In this document: positions 42,621 to 51,485 of the stretch, one piece after another
Layout of the letters: each line of letters starts with the position of its first letter
How positions within the stretch are numbered: the first letter of the stretch is position 1
NCBI GenBank assembly: GCA_050247255.1
Contig: JBFWUM010000014.1
Coordinates: forward strand, 20,390 to 84,389
DNA from: JBFWUM01 sp050247255
GTDB taxonomy: Bacteria > Acidobacteriota > Vicinamibacteria > Vicinamibacterales > UBA2999
DNA: 64,000 nucleotides
Reading direction: 5' to 3'
Translations under genes and position numbers: made by a program
The notes under the pieces: model-generated
Told to the model about the DNA's origin: nothing
Seen by the model: only the letters and a program-made list of their open reading frames with translations
Databases searched by the model: none

Positions 42621-42719
42621 ATGGTCGGTGGTCGATGGTCGGGGGTCCGGGTTCCTGTCTTTGCTACGACCGACCACCGACTACCGACCACCGACCACCG
42701 ACTACCGACCACCGACCAC
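42613..42719. repeat. Heptad inverted-arm element (GATGGTC / CGACCAC)
   Basis: The left arm is GTTGGTA, GATGGTC, GGTGGTC, GATGGTC, GGGGGTC (42613-42647). The right arm is seven perfect in-phase CGACCAC/CGACTAC units (42671-42719). Stops of both convergent genes touch it: TAG at 42618-42620 and minus-strand TAG at 42720-42722. Confidence 0.93.
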
Positions 42720-43442
42720 CTAGTAAACGGGAACGCCCCACTCCGTCAGCTTCTGCGCGATCACGGTGAAGCGATCGGTGAAGATGAGCACGCCGATGGC
42801 GACCAGCAGCGCGCCGGAGACGAGCTCGATGGTGTGGTAGTGGCGGCGGATGCGCGCCATCGCCGGGAAGAAGCGGTTCACGGCCAGTGCCGTGGCGAAG
42901 AACGGGACAGCCAGCCCCAGAGAGTAGACGCCGAGCAGGCGTACCCCTTCGCCGACGGTGTCCTGCGCGCCGGCGACGGCGAGGATGCCGGCGAGGATCG
43001 GGCCGATGCACGGCGTCCAGCCAAACGCGAACGCAATGCCCACCAGGACCGCGCCGAAGAAGCCCGCCGGCTTCGCGCGCGTCGTCATCTGCTTCTGCTG
43101 GTAGAGCACGTCGAGGCGCAGCACGCCCATCATGTGCAGCCCGAAGATGATGATGATGACGCCGGCGATCTTGCCGAACAGCGTCAGCCGCTCCATCAGG
43201 AACTGGCCGATGACGCTGGCCGAGGCGCCGAGCGCGATGAAGACGATCGAGAAGCCGAGAATGAAGGCCGCCGAGGCGAGCAGCACCTGGCGGCGCGGCG
43301 CGCCGGAGGCCTCGCGCATTTCGTCGAGCGAGAGGCCGGAGATGTAGGAGAGGTAGCCGGGAATCAGCGGCAGGACGCAGGGCGAGACGAACGAGAGGAG
43401 CCCCGCTCCGAAGGCGGCGAGAAGGGTGACGTTCTCAGCCAT
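42720..43442 (-). CDS. ccdA: CcdA-type cytochrome c biogenesis protein
   Basis: A 240-residue inner-membrane protein with six membrane segments that passes electrons from cytoplasmic thioredoxin to periplasmic thiol proteins. The paired Cys residues are in FVSPCVLPLIPGY and GWTPCIGPIL, both intact. The ATG at 43442 is chosen; a GTG at 43457 would start within the TGAA hairpin. No thioredoxin-like partner is next to it. Its start is separated from nuoG by three tandem hairpins. Confidence 0.92.
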   Translation of the reverse strand: MAENVTLLAAFGAGLLSFVSPCVLPLIPGYLSYISGLSLDEMREASGAPRRQVLLASAAFILGFSIVFIALGASASVIGQFLMERLTLFGKIAGVIIIIFGLHMMGVLRLDVLYQQKQMTTRAKPAGFFGAVLVGIAFAFGWTPCIGPILAGILAVAGAQDTVGEGVRLLGVYSLGLAVPFFATALAVNRFFPAMARIRRHYHTIELVSGALLVAIGVLIFTDRFTVIAQKLTEWGVPVY

Positions 43443-43450
43443 GGTGTCGG

Positions 43451-43532
43451 CCGGCACTGAAGTGCCGGGCTCCTTGTCCCCGGGACTGAAGTCCCGGGCT
43501 CCATCAAGAGGAGCCCGCGGCTTCAGCCGCGG
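43451..43532. repeat. Three tandem TGAA/TTCA-loop hairpins
   Basis: CCGGCAC-TGAA-GTGCCGG (43451-43468), CCCGGGAC-TGAA-GTCCCGGG (43479-43498) and CCGCGGC-TTCA-GCCGCGG (43515-43532). All stems are perfect but use different sequences. The cluster fills the space between the ccdA start and the nuoG stop. Confidence 0.92.
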
Positions 43533-45473
43533 CTATTTCACTTCTTTCAGCGGGATGTAGGGCGAGCCCTGCACCGGCACCCCTTCCATCTGCACGTTGT
43601 GCCCCTTCACCGGCGGCAGGTCCTGGAACATGAAGTCCCACTTCCAGCGCTCGGAGGGGTTCGACGCCTGCAGCCAGTTGCGCGCCGGCACCGGCCGCGT
43701 GAAGACCAGCTGATCGACCTCGGCGTAGGCCGTGCCCGGCATGGCCGCGGCCATGGCGCGGCGCACGTCGCTGGCGCTCTGGTACGACACGGTCAGTCCG
43801 AGCGCCCGCGCGACGTTGGCGAGAATCTGCCAGTCCTCGAGCGCCTCTCCCGGCGGCGTCATCGCCCGCGACGCGGCCTGCACCCGTCCCCGGTCGTTCG
43901 TGTAGACGGCATCCTTCTCGACCCACGCAGCGCCCGGCAGCACGATGTCGGCCGCGGCCGCGAGGTCGGTCATGAGCACGCCCTGCACGATGAGCAGCGG
44001 CAGCGTTCCGGCGGCGCGCGCCGCGATGATCCACGACACGTCGCCAATCGAACCTTCGGGGCCCGGATCGATCACGTAGAGCGCCTTGACCGTGCCCGCC
44101 TCGACCGCGGCGCGCAGGGCCTGCAGGTCGGGCTGGCCGTCGTTGCCGGCGCCCACGGCGAACCCGATGTCGCGCGCGCCGTTGACGTTGGGCGCGTTGG
44201 TCGTCGGCACCGTGAACTTCGTCGTCGCCGGCTGCTGCTTCTGGCTGCTGGTCCAGGTCACCGAGACGGCCTTGAGGCCGTCGGCGCCGAGCAGCCCTTC
44301 GACGGTCTGCTTGAGCATGAAGAGCGTTTCGGTATCGGCGTGGGCCGACACGAGGAAACGCACCGAGGTCGGATCAGCCGAACCGGCCTCCTGGATGCGG
44401 TCGCGCAGCCGCGGCTCGACGTCGTGCCACGAGACGTTTTCCAGGGCCGCCACTGANNNNNNNNNNNNNNNNNNNNNNNNNNNNNNNNNNNNNNNNNNNN
44501 NNNNNNNNNNNNNNNNNNNNNNNNNNNNNNNNNNNNNNNNNNNNNNNNNNNNNNNNGCCACTGACGTGGCGGGCTCCTTCGAGCCCCGCCGCAACATCGG
44601 GCGGCGCAGCCGGCGGTCGCCTTCGATCCAGTGGTAATCGAAGCGGCCGATGTCGCACATCCAGTAGTCGTTGACGTCGGGGTTGAGCCGCGGCGTCATC
44701 CGGACCAGCTGCGATCCGCGCGCCCACTCGGGCTTCGCCTTCAGCCAGGTGCTGGTGCTGCACCCCTTCGAGCAGAGCGTGCAGATGGTGTCGACCACCG
44801 CCGGGTTGTCCCACGGGCGGCTCTTGAAGCGGTAGTCGCGCGTCGTGATGGCGCCGACCGGGCAGACGTCCATCAGGTTGCCGGAGATGAGCGAATGGAC
44901 CCCCTGCTCCTGGAACGTCGCGATCTCGCTGCCGTAGCCGCGATCGACGATGCCGATCTGGGCGTCGCCGTCGACCTCGCGCATGAACCGGACGCACCGG
45001 GTACAGAGGATGCACCGGTTGCGGTTCAGCATCAGCGTCGGCCCGAAGTCGACGTCAGCCTTGACCCCCTCGCCGTCGAACACGCGGCGCGGGAAATCCA
45101 TCCGGCTTTCAGCCGGGCCAAAGGTGTAGGAGAAGTCCTGGAGCGGGCACTCGCCGCCCTTGTCGCAGACCGGGCAGTCGAGCGGATGATTCACCAGCAG
45201 GAACTCGAACACGCCGGCGCGCGCGCCGATGACGTCGGCATCGCGGGTCGAGACGACCATCCCGTCCGTGCAGACGGTCGAGCAGGACGTCTGCAGCTTC
45301 GGCATCTTTTCGATCTTGACGATGCAGACGCGGCAGGAGCCGTCGACGCCGAGGCCGGGGTGATAGCAGTAGTAGGGGACCGAGATGCCGGCTTCGATAG
45401 CCGCCTGAAGGACGGTCTTGCCCTTGGCGACCGTAACCTGCTGTCCGTCGATGGTCAGCGTGACCGTTTCCAT
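43533..45473 (-). CDS. nuoG: NADH-quinone oxidoreductase subunit G (contains assembly gap)
   Basis: Subunit G of complex I. The N-terminus binds a 2Fe-2S centre (YYCYHPGLGVDGSCRVC), followed by the HPLDCPVCDKGGECPLQ segment and CILCTRCVRF...CPVGAIT clusters and a molybdopterin-type C-terminal domain. The gap at 44457-44556 interrupts codons around residue 306; an 8-base overlap at its edges suggests nothing is missing (corrected length about 610). No other nuo gene is nearby, which is unusual; it could be a formate-dehydrogenase-like electron subunit instead. Confidence 0.85.
   Translation of the reverse strand: METVTLTIDGQQVTVAKGKTVLQAAIEAGISVPYYCYHPGLGVDGSCRVCIVKIEKMPKLQTSCSTVCTDGMVVSTRDADVIGARAGVFEFLLVNHPLDCPVCDKGGECPLQDFSYTFGPAESRMDFPRRVFDGEGVKADVDFGPTLMLNRNRCILCTRCVRFMREVDGDAQIGIVDRGYGSEIATFQEQGVHSLISGNLMDVCPVGAITTRDYRFKSRPWDNPAVVDTICTLCSKGCSTSTWLKAKPEWARGSQLVRMTPRLNPDVNDYWMCDIGRFDYHWIEGDRRLRRPMLRRGSKEPATSVXXXXXXXXXXXXXXXXXXXXXXXXXXXXXXXXXXSVAALENVSWHDVEPRLRDRIQEAGSADPTSVRFLVSAHADTETLFMLKQTVEGLLGADGLKAVSVTWTSSQKQQPATTKFTVPTTNAPNVNGARDIGFAVGAGNDGQPDLQALRAAVEAGTVKALYVIDPGPEGSIGDVSWIIAARAAGTLPLLIVQGVLMTDLAAAADIVLPGAAWVEKDAVYTNDRGRVQAASRAMTPPGEALEDWQILANVARALGLTVSYQSASDVRRAMAAAMPGTAYAEVDQLVFTRPVPARNWLQASNPSERWKWDFMFQDLPPVKGHNVQMEGVPVQGSPYIPLKEVK
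44457..44556. other. Assembly gap (100 N), probably closable
   Basis: Both flanks end in GCCACTGA (44449-44456 and 44557-44564). Removing the Ns and one copy (108 bases) keeps the nuoG frame. Confidence 0.7.
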
Positions 45474-45504
45474 AACCTTTTAATCATATATGAGAGGGTT
45501 CAGC

Positions 45505-45534
45505 TTGACTCCCCTCCGGGGGCGGGCCTACAGT
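45505..45534 (+). promoter_or_regulatory. Candidate sigma-70 promoter TTGACT-N18-TACAGT
   Basis: TTGACT at 45505-45510 and TACAGT at 45529-45534, 18 bases apart, 45 bases before the start of the small exported gene. Spacing is one base longer than optimal. Confidence 0.5.
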
Positions 45535-45579
45535 GTCGATCGCCCAGGGGCCACGGCACGTCAAACGCGGGGGTGAGCA

Positions 45580-46232
45580 ATGGATGCATCTCGCACCGGT
45601 TTCCGCTCCGTCGTTGAATGGGTCCTCGCCGCCGCCCTCCTTGCCGGGGTCGTCGGCCTCGGCTCGATTGCCATTCGCGAAGTCCGCACGGTGGCCGCGG
45701 TCACGCCCGTGATTGCGCGCGAGGCCACCGCCCAGGTGCCCACCGCCAACGTTCCCGACCGCGCCGTCTCGGTGCCGGTGCTGCTGCTGTCGGAAGCGCT
45801 CGAAATCCGCGTCGGCGACGCCGCGGCGGAGGTGCTGACGCGGCTGCAGGGGGTGCGCGACCTGGTCGCGCCGATGGCCGAGCGCGGCCCCAACGGCGAG
45901 CGCCAGACGCGGATGCTGGAATTCGACGGCACCCGCTTCGTGCTGGTCGTCGAGCCGTTCGCGCGCGACNNNNNNNNNNNNNNNNNNNNNNNNNNNNNNN
46001 NNNNNNNNNNNNNNNNNNNNNNNNNNNNNNNNNNNNNNNNNNNNNNNNNNNNNNNNNNNNNNNNNNNNNGCTGCAGGGGGTGCGCGACCTGGTCGCGCCG
46101 ATGGCCGAGCGCGGCCCCAACGGCGAGCGCCAGACGCGGATGCTGGAATTCGACGGCACCCGCTTCGTGCTGGTCGTCGAGCCGTTCGCGCGCGACGCCG
46201 AGCCGCGCATCGCCGCTATCTACTTGCCGTAG
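45580..46232 (+). CDS. Small single-membrane-segment protein (false gap and duplication inside)
   Basis: After removing the false gap and one 127-base copy, this is a 141-residue protein. An N-terminal membrane segment (VVEWVLAAALLAGVVGLGSI) is followed by a region ending in DGTRFVLVVEPFARDAEP, then IAAIYLP. The corrected length of 426 bases is a whole number of codons and ends at the TAG at 46230. No family is recognised. It is divergent from nuoG with a promoter-like sequence between them. Confidence 0.65.
45843..46196. other. False gap: exact 127-bp duplication flanking 100 N
   Basis: 45843-45969 and 46070-46196 are identical over 127 bases, on either side of the N run 45970-46069. This is the signature of two contigs that overlap by a k-mer of 127 but were not merged. 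Confidence 0.95.
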
Positions 46233-46233
46233 A

Positions 46234-46304
46234 GCCAGAAGCTAGAAGCCAGAAGTCAGAAGCCAGAACCTTTCTCGCTTCTTGCTTCTCGCTTCTTGCT
46301 TCAA
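46234..46304. repeat. Heptad inverted-arm element (GCCAGAA / GCTTCTT)
   Basis: The left arm is GCCAGAA, GCTAGAA, GCCAGAA, GTCAGAA, GCCAGAA; the right arm is GCTTCTT, GCTTCTC, GCTTCTT, GCTTCAA. It lies between two convergent genes. The M1 peptidase stop (46301-46303) is in the last unit. Confidence 0.93.
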
Positions 46305-49033
46305 TTCCCGGCGAATTCCGCGAGCGCGGCGTTGTCCTGGTTGACCTGCACGCGGCGCACGGCGCCGGTCACGGGGATGCGATGCTCGACGCGGCGCTCG
46401 GTTACCGGGACGACGACCTCGCGCGGCGCGCCGGATGATGGCGTGATCGTGACGGTCACCGGCACGTCGTAGATATCCTCGCCCACCTGCTCGAACGTCA
46501 TCACGACTTCGTCGTTGGCAAGGGTCGACGAGTAGCGGATGCGGGGAATGCCGGCCCCGTAGATCCAGCGCTCGAAGAAACGATCGAGCGACATGCCGGT
46601 CTCCTCTTCCATCGCCCGCTGGAAGTCGTCGGTCCCCGCCTTCTGGAACCGCTGCTCGGTGTAGAAGCGGCGCAGTCCGCGGAAGAACGCCTCGTCGCCG
46701 GCGAGCTGCCGCAGCATGTGCAGCACCGCCGCCCCCTTGTTGTAGACGAGCGCGCGGAAGATGCGCGAGTCGCCCTTGACGTGTCCGAGGCGGTAGCCGA
46801 GGTGGACCGGCCCCTCGTCCGACTCCGACATCGCCCAGCGGCGGAACTGCCGCAGCATCTCGCGGAAGGTCTCCTCGCCGCGCGACTGCTGCGCGTAGAG
46901 CGCAGAGAAGTACTGCGCGAACCCCTCGCTGATCCACTGCTCGTGATAGTTCTTCCAGCCGACCGCCTGGCCCCACCACTGGTGGGCCAGCTCGTGGGCG
47001 ATGAAGAAGTCGGGGAAGTTCAGGAACGCCGCCGGATCGTTCCGCCAGGCGAACTGGCCGCCCGGCGGCGGGCTGTTGAGCATGGCGGCGTATCCCGGGC
47101 TGTGCCCGCCGGGCAGTTCGTTCTCGACAACGGCAATGGTCATGGCCGGGTACGGCGTGTCGCCGATCAGCGTGCCGTAGAAGCGGAGGATTTCCGCCGC
47201 CGCCGCCGCCACCTCGCGCGCCCGTCCCTGCTGCCGCACGTTCGCTTCCACCGCCAGCGCGATCGTCGGCCGTACGGCGTCAGGAGACGATGCGTCGATC
47301 TCGACGTCGCGCGCGGCCACCGTGGTGTCGACCACGCGCACGAAGCGGCTGGCCACGAGCGCGAGGTAGCGCACCGGCTCCGTCGCCGTGAACGTCGTCG
47401 AACGGTTGTTCCCGATCGGGCCGAGCAGGTCGGTCATCCGCGTGTCCACGCCGACCGACCGCTCCCCGGTGGCGACGACGTTCCAGCGCGCCGGGACGGC
47501 GAGCCGGAGCCGGGCGGTGGCATAGTCGGTGACCGCGTTCTGCGGATACCAGTAGGCGCGGTTGCTGAGCAGGTAGCTCGGCTCCACGGCGAGCCCGCCG
47601 TCTTCCTGGAACTGGCCGGCCAGGGCGAGTGCCTCGGAGTCCACCCGCTGCCCTTCGACGTAGCCGCCGTAGTTGACGATGATCGTCGCCTCGGCGCCGG
47701 CGTTGATGGCCGACGGCAGGCTGACGAGCAGCGAGTTCTGGTTGCTGACGCGCAGGAAGAGCAGCCGGCCGAACTCGGGGCTGAGGACGCTGGTGACGTT
47801 GAGCGTGTCGTTGAGGCGCAGCGTCAGCGTGGCGAGGTACTCGGCCCGCGCGCGCACGGTGAGGCGCGCCCGTCCGACCAGCATCTCGCGATCCGGGTCG
47901 ACGTTCGCCTCGATGTCGTACGAGACGACGTCGAAGTCGCTGAGCTCGTCCTCGTCGTAATGGCGGCCGCGGCCGGCGAGCTTTTCGGCCGACGGGTAGA
48001 TGGAGATCGTCTTGCGCCGATCGCGATTGAAGACCGAGATGTCCTCGGCCTGGTTGCCCATCCGCGAGTAGGTGAGCGTGTCGAAGCGGCGCGTGCGGAT
48101 TTCGGCGAGGAAGTCGCCGTCCTCGGGAACGAGGAACCAGTCGAGCGGGCTGAGGTCGTCGAGATCGAGGCTGAACGACTTCTCGGATTCGCGGCGGAAC
48201 ACGTCCTCGGCGCGCCGGAGGTCGCCCGTCTCGGGCACGACGGGCTCGAGCCCGCCGCGGGCAATCTGCCGGCTGTAGTCTTCCGGGTTCATCCGCACGT
48301 AGGCGGCCTCGAACGGCGTGGTCAGCGTCTCGGAGTTGGCAAAGATCCGGATTTGGCCGCGCTCGGTGTCGGAGGGCGGCGCGAAGCGCATCAGCCCCTG
48401 GCCGAGCATGACCAGGCCCGTCACGCCGGCGTCGCTGCGCACCGGGACGACGAGCCCGCTGGTGAGCGTCAGCCGCAGGTCCTCGGCGGCGACGTAGAAG
48501 TTGCGCGCCGCGTAAGTGCTGCTGGCATCCAGTCGCAGCTGGTAGAGCCCCTCGATCAGGCTGAGGCGCTCGAGCCCGACGATCCGCCAGGCCGCGGCAT
48601 CACCGCCGGCCGGGCGGCGGACGTCGAGCCGCGCCGTCATCAGCCGCGCGTGCTCGTCGATCTCGGTGAAGAACTCGACGATCAGGCGGAAGCCGTCGCC
48701 CGGCAGCGAGCCAAGCAGCGGCGAGCGGTCGCGCTCGAGGGCGACGCCGCGCCGGACGTTGGCGGCGATGAAGTCGTCGGCAAACTGGTCGAAGACGGTG
48801 TTGCTGATCACCAGATCGCCGGGGGCGCCGTTCCGGGCCTGCAGTTCCGGCGAGACCAGCGTGGCGAGCTGCGCGCGGTCGCCGGCGATGAGAATCTCCT
48901 GCAGCCGCAGGACGAGCGCGTTGATGCCGTCGGGCTGGTCCGGCGGCGCCGGTTCCTGGGCGCGCGCCGGGAGCGTCAGGAGGAGCAGGGCGCAGGCAAG
49001 GGCAAGAGGCTTCACGGCACGGCCTGGGTACAC
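46301..49033 (-). CDS. M1-family zinc aminopeptidase
   Basis: A 910-residue exported metallopeptidase. A signal peptide (LALACALLLLTLPARA) precedes a long non-catalytic N-terminal half. The gluzincin site is HELAHQWWG at 680-688 with the third ligand Glu703 in ISEGFAQYFS, the exact HExxH-x18-E spacing. ALVYNKGAAVLHMLRQLAG follows. The GTG at 49015 is an alternative start that would give a tidier signal peptide. It probably digests peptides in the periplasm. The N-terminal half of about 390 residues is not part of the standard M1 core. Confidence 0.88.
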   Translation of the reverse strand: MYPGRAVKPLALACALLLLTLPARAQEPAPPDQPDGINALVLRLQEILIAGDRAQLATLVSPELQARNGAPGDLVISNTVFDQFADDFIAANVRRGVALERDRSPLLGSLPGDGFRLIVEFFTEIDEHARLMTARLDVRRPAGGDAAAWRIVGLERLSLIEGLYQLRLDASSTYAARNFYVAAEDLRLTLTSGLVVPVRSDAGVTGLVMLGQGLMRFAPPSDTERGQIRIFANSETLTTPFEAAYVRMNPEDYSRQIARGGLEPVVPETGDLRRAEDVFRRESEKSFSLDLDDLSPLDWFLVPEDGDFLAEIRTRRFDTLTYSRMGNQAEDISVFNRDRRKTISIYPSAEKLAGRGRHYDEDELSDFDVVSYDIEANVDPDREMLVGRARLTVRARAEYLATLTLRLNDTLNVTSVLSPEFGRLLFLRVSNQNSLLVSLPSAINAGAEATIIVNYGGYVEGQRVDSEALALAGQFQEDGGLAVEPSYLLSNRAYWYPQNAVTDYATARLRLAVPARWNVVATGERSVGVDTRMTDLLGPIGNNRSTTFTATEPVRYLALVASRFVRVVDTTVAARDVEIDASSPDAVRPTIALAVEANVRQQGRAREVAAAAAEILRFYGTLIGDTPYPAMTIAVVENELPGGHSPGYAAMLNSPPPGGQFAWRNDPAAFLNFPDFFIAHELAHQWWGQAVGWKNYHEQWISEGFAQYFSALYAQQSRGEETFREMLRQFRRWAMSESDEGPVHLGYRLGHVKGDSRIFRALVYNKGAAVLHMLRQLAGDEAFFRGLRRFYTEQRFQKAGTDDFQRAMEEETGMSLDRFFERWIYGAGIPRIRYSSTLANDEVVMTFEQVGEDIYDVPVTVTITPSSGAPREVVVPVTERRVEHRIPVTGAVRRVQVNQDNAALAEFAGN

Positions 49034-49036
49034 GTA

Positions 49037-50227
49037 TTAGACGCCAACCGCCACGGATGGGACGAGCGGTGTGACGGGCAGCGGCGGCAGCCGCCGCAGC
49101 ACCAGGATCGTGAGGTCATCGAGCAGCCGGCGCTCCCTGGAGTGGCGCTCCACCGCTTCGAAGGCAGCCCAGCCGAGCTCGCGCGCCGACCCCCATCCCG
49201 ATTCGATCACGCGGCGGAGTCCCTGCTCGTCGAACGGGCGCCCCTCCGGGTTCTCGGCCTCGGTGACGCCGTCGCTGTACATCACCAGGACGTCGCCGGC
49301 GCCGAGCGACATCCGCCCCTCGGTGTAGGCGCTGCCGTCGAACATGCCGAGCGCGACGCCGCCGTCGCGCAGCACGTCGAAGCTGCCGTCGCGCCGCCGC
49401 AGCATCGGCGGGTTCTGCCCGGCGTTGACGTACACGAGCTCGCCCGTTGCCGGGTCGAGCGTCGCCAGGAACAGCGTGATGAATCGCGACGGCGGCGCGT
49501 GCTTCGCGATCTGCACGTTGAGCCGCGCCATCAGCCTCGCGCCGTCGAACCCTTCGTCGACCAGCGTACGCAGCATGGCGAGCAGCAGCGCCATCAGCAG
49601 CGCCGCGGGGCTTCCCTTGCCGGCGACGTCGCCCAGCGCCAGCAGCACGCGGCCGTCGGGCAGTTGCAGGATGTCGTAGAAGTCGCCGCCGACCGTGTTC
49701 GCCGGCCGCGTCATGCCGAACGCCTCGACGCCGTCGGCCTTGTACGCGGCGTTGGGGAGCATGGCCTGCTGGATGCCGCGCGCGATCTCGAGGTCGTTCT
49801 TGAGCGACAGCCGATCGGCCACCTCCAGCAGCACGAGGAGATTCACGAGCAGGAAGCCGGTGAGCAGCCACAGCGTGCCGCCGGCGAACACCGGGTGCGG
49901 CAGCAGCAGCCAGGCGAACCCGGTGTAGAGCTCGAACAGGCCGAAGACCGTCGCCAGCAGCGCCATGCCGTAGATCGCCCGCCGCGCCGGCGACAGCTTC
50001 AGCGTGAACGCGAGGAACACGAGGCGCGCGTGCGCGAGGATCCGGCGGTGCCACGGCAGCTTGGCCAGCGACGAGTAGTCGATGTGCCTGGAGAAGAAGC
50101 GATAGGCCTCGGGCGTGTCGCGCGTGAACAGCCGCTCGAGGTCGGAGGTCGTCAGCCCCTGGGTGTACGCGCCCAGGAACGGGCGGCTCGTGTCGGGCGT
50201 ACGGGGCAGGGGTGGAACGGCGCCCAT
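49037..50227 (-). CDS. Membrane SpoIIE/PP2C-type phosphatase
   Basis: A 396-residue protein. Two membrane segments (MALLATVFGLFELYTGFAWL and WLLTGFLLVNLLVLLEVA) at about 100-170 are followed by a PP2C domain: IARGIQQAMLPNAAY, ANTVGGDFYDILQL (metal-binding), LALGDVAGKGSPAALLMAL and VMYSDGVTEAENP. This is the second SpoIIE-type phosphatase in the window and, like the first, probably acts on a partner-switching anti-sigma system. The ATG at 50227 was chosen over 50371 because the longer frame overlaps the Kbl gene. Its end is 3 bases from the M1 peptidase. Confidence 0.86.
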   Translation of the reverse strand: MGAVPPLPRTPDTSRPFLGAYTQGLTTSDLERLFTRDTPEAYRFFSRHIDYSSLAKLPWHRRILAHARLVFLAFTLKLSPARRAIYGMALLATVFGLFELYTGFAWLLLPHPVFAGGTLWLLTGFLLVNLLVLLEVADRLSLKNDLEIARGIQQAMLPNAAYKADGVEAFGMTRPANTVGGDFYDILQLPDGRVLLALGDVAGKGSPAALLMALLLAMLRTLVDEGFDGARLMARLNVQIAKHAPPSRFITLFLATLDPATGELVYVNAGQNPPMLRRRDGSFDVLRDGGVALGMFDGSAYTEGRMSLGAGDVLVMYSDGVTEAENPEGRPFDEQGLRRVIESGWGSARELGWAAFEAVERHSRERRLLDDLTILVLRRLPPLPVTPLVPSVAVGV

Positions 50228-50252
50228 GGAATTGGTGAATAGTGATTTTGGA

Positions 50253-51455
50253 TCAGTGATTGGCCGGAGGGCCCCCCAAAATCCCCAGCTGGCGACCGAT
50301 TTTCTCGAAGGTATCCAGGGCAAACTGCAGCTCGTCCTTCGTGTGGGTGGCCGTGACGATGGTCCGGACACGCGCCTTCCCCCTGGCCACCGTCGGGAAG
50401 CCGATGCCCTGGGCGAACACCCCCGCCTCGAACAGCCGGTCCGACAGGGTCATGGCCAGCGCGGCGTCGCCGACGATCACCGGGGTAATCGGGCTTTCGC
50501 TGGCCCCGGTGTTGAACCCGAGGGCCTCGAGCCCACCCTTGAAGAAACGAGTGTTCTTCCACAAACGTTCAATCAGCGCCGGCTCGTCCTCGAGCAGCTC
50601 GAGCGCGGCAAGGCAGGTGGCGGCCACCGACGGCGGATGTGACGTCGAGAAGAGGAACGGCCGCGCGCGGTGCCACAGGAACTCGATGAGCGCCTTCGAT
50701 CCGGCCACGTAGCCGCCGAGCGCGCCGATCGCCTTCGAGAGCGTGCCGACCTGCACGTCCACCCGGCCGTGCAGCCCGAAGTGATCCACGGTGCCGCGGC
50801 CGTGCTGCCCGAACACGCCGCTCGCGTGCGCATCGTCGACCATCATGATGGCGTTGAATTCGTCGGCGACGTCGCACAGCGCCGGCAGCGCCCCGAGGTC
50901 GCCGTCCATGCTGAACACGCCGTCGGTGATGACCAGCGCGCGCTGGCCGCGCGGCAGCTCCTGCAGGATGCGGCGCGCGGCGTCGGCATCGCGGTGCGGG
51001 AAGACCTTGATGGTGGCGCGGCTCAAGCGAGCGCCGTCGATGATGCTGGCGTGGTTCAGCTCGTCGGAGACGATCACGTCCTCGCGGCCGAGGATCGACG
51101 AGACCGTTCCCGCGTTCGCGGTGAAGCCGCTCTGGAACACCACCGCCGCCTCAGTCTTCTTGAAGGCCGCGAGCTTCCGTTCGAGCTCCATGTGGATGGC
51201 CATCGTGCCGGCGATGGTGCGCACCGATCCCGATCCGACGCCGAACGCCTTGATCGCCTCGATGGCCCGCTCCCGCAGCTTCGGGTGCGTCGTCAGGCCG
51301 AGATAGTTGTTGGAGGACAGGTTGACGACCGACGTGTGGTCGATCGACGTGTGCGCGCGCTGCTCATCGTCCAGGACCCGCAGGCGCCGGTAGAGCCCCT
51401 GTTCCTTCAGCGACGCGAGTTCATCGGAGAGGTAGCCGAGCGGATCCTTGCGCAT
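50253..51455 (-). CDS. kbl: Glycine C-acetyltransferase/AONS-type PLP enzyme
   Basis: A 400-residue alpha-oxoamine synthase. The PLP lysine is in GTLSKAIGALGGYVAG near residue 241; VNLSSNNYLGLTTHPKLR, FGVGSGSVRTIAGT and MMVDDAHASGVFG are family motifs. Kbl makes 2-amino-3-ketobutyrate from glycine and acetyl-CoA; BioF is the nearest alternative. No threonine dehydrogenase or bio genes are adjacent, so specificity is open. It is followed by a SpoIIE gene on the same strand. Confidence 0.87.
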   Translation of the reverse strand: MRKDPLGYLSDELASLKEQGLYRRLRVLDDEQRAHTSIDHTSVVNLSSNNYLGLTTHPKLRERAIEAIKAFGVGSGSVRTIAGTMAIHMELERKLAAFKKTEAAVVFQSGFTANAGTVSSILGREDVIVSDELNHASIIDGARLSRATIKVFPHRDADAARRILQELPRGQRALVITDGVFSMDGDLGALPALCDVADEFNAIMMVDDAHASGVFGQHGRGTVDHFGLHGRVDVQVGTLSKAIGALGGYVAGSKALIEFLWHRARPFLFSTSHPPSVAATCLAALELLEDEPALIERLWKNTRFFKGGLEALGFNTGASESPITPVIVGDAALAMTLSDRLFEAGVFAQGIGFPTVARGKARVRTIVTATHTKDELQFALDTFEKIGRQLGILGGPPANH

Positions 51456-51485
51456 CCTTGAATTCTAGGGCGAAGGTTGTTCGCT

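Noticed and set aside
45843..46196. A real tandem duplication within a gene
   Set aside because: The copies are exactly 127 bases and identical, and the same length recurs at 52075; this is an assembly artefact.
46718..50242. A 1174-residue open frame on the plus strand
   Set aside because: It is antisense to the M1 peptidase and SpoIIE genes, which have clear domains; high GC makes such shadow frames common.
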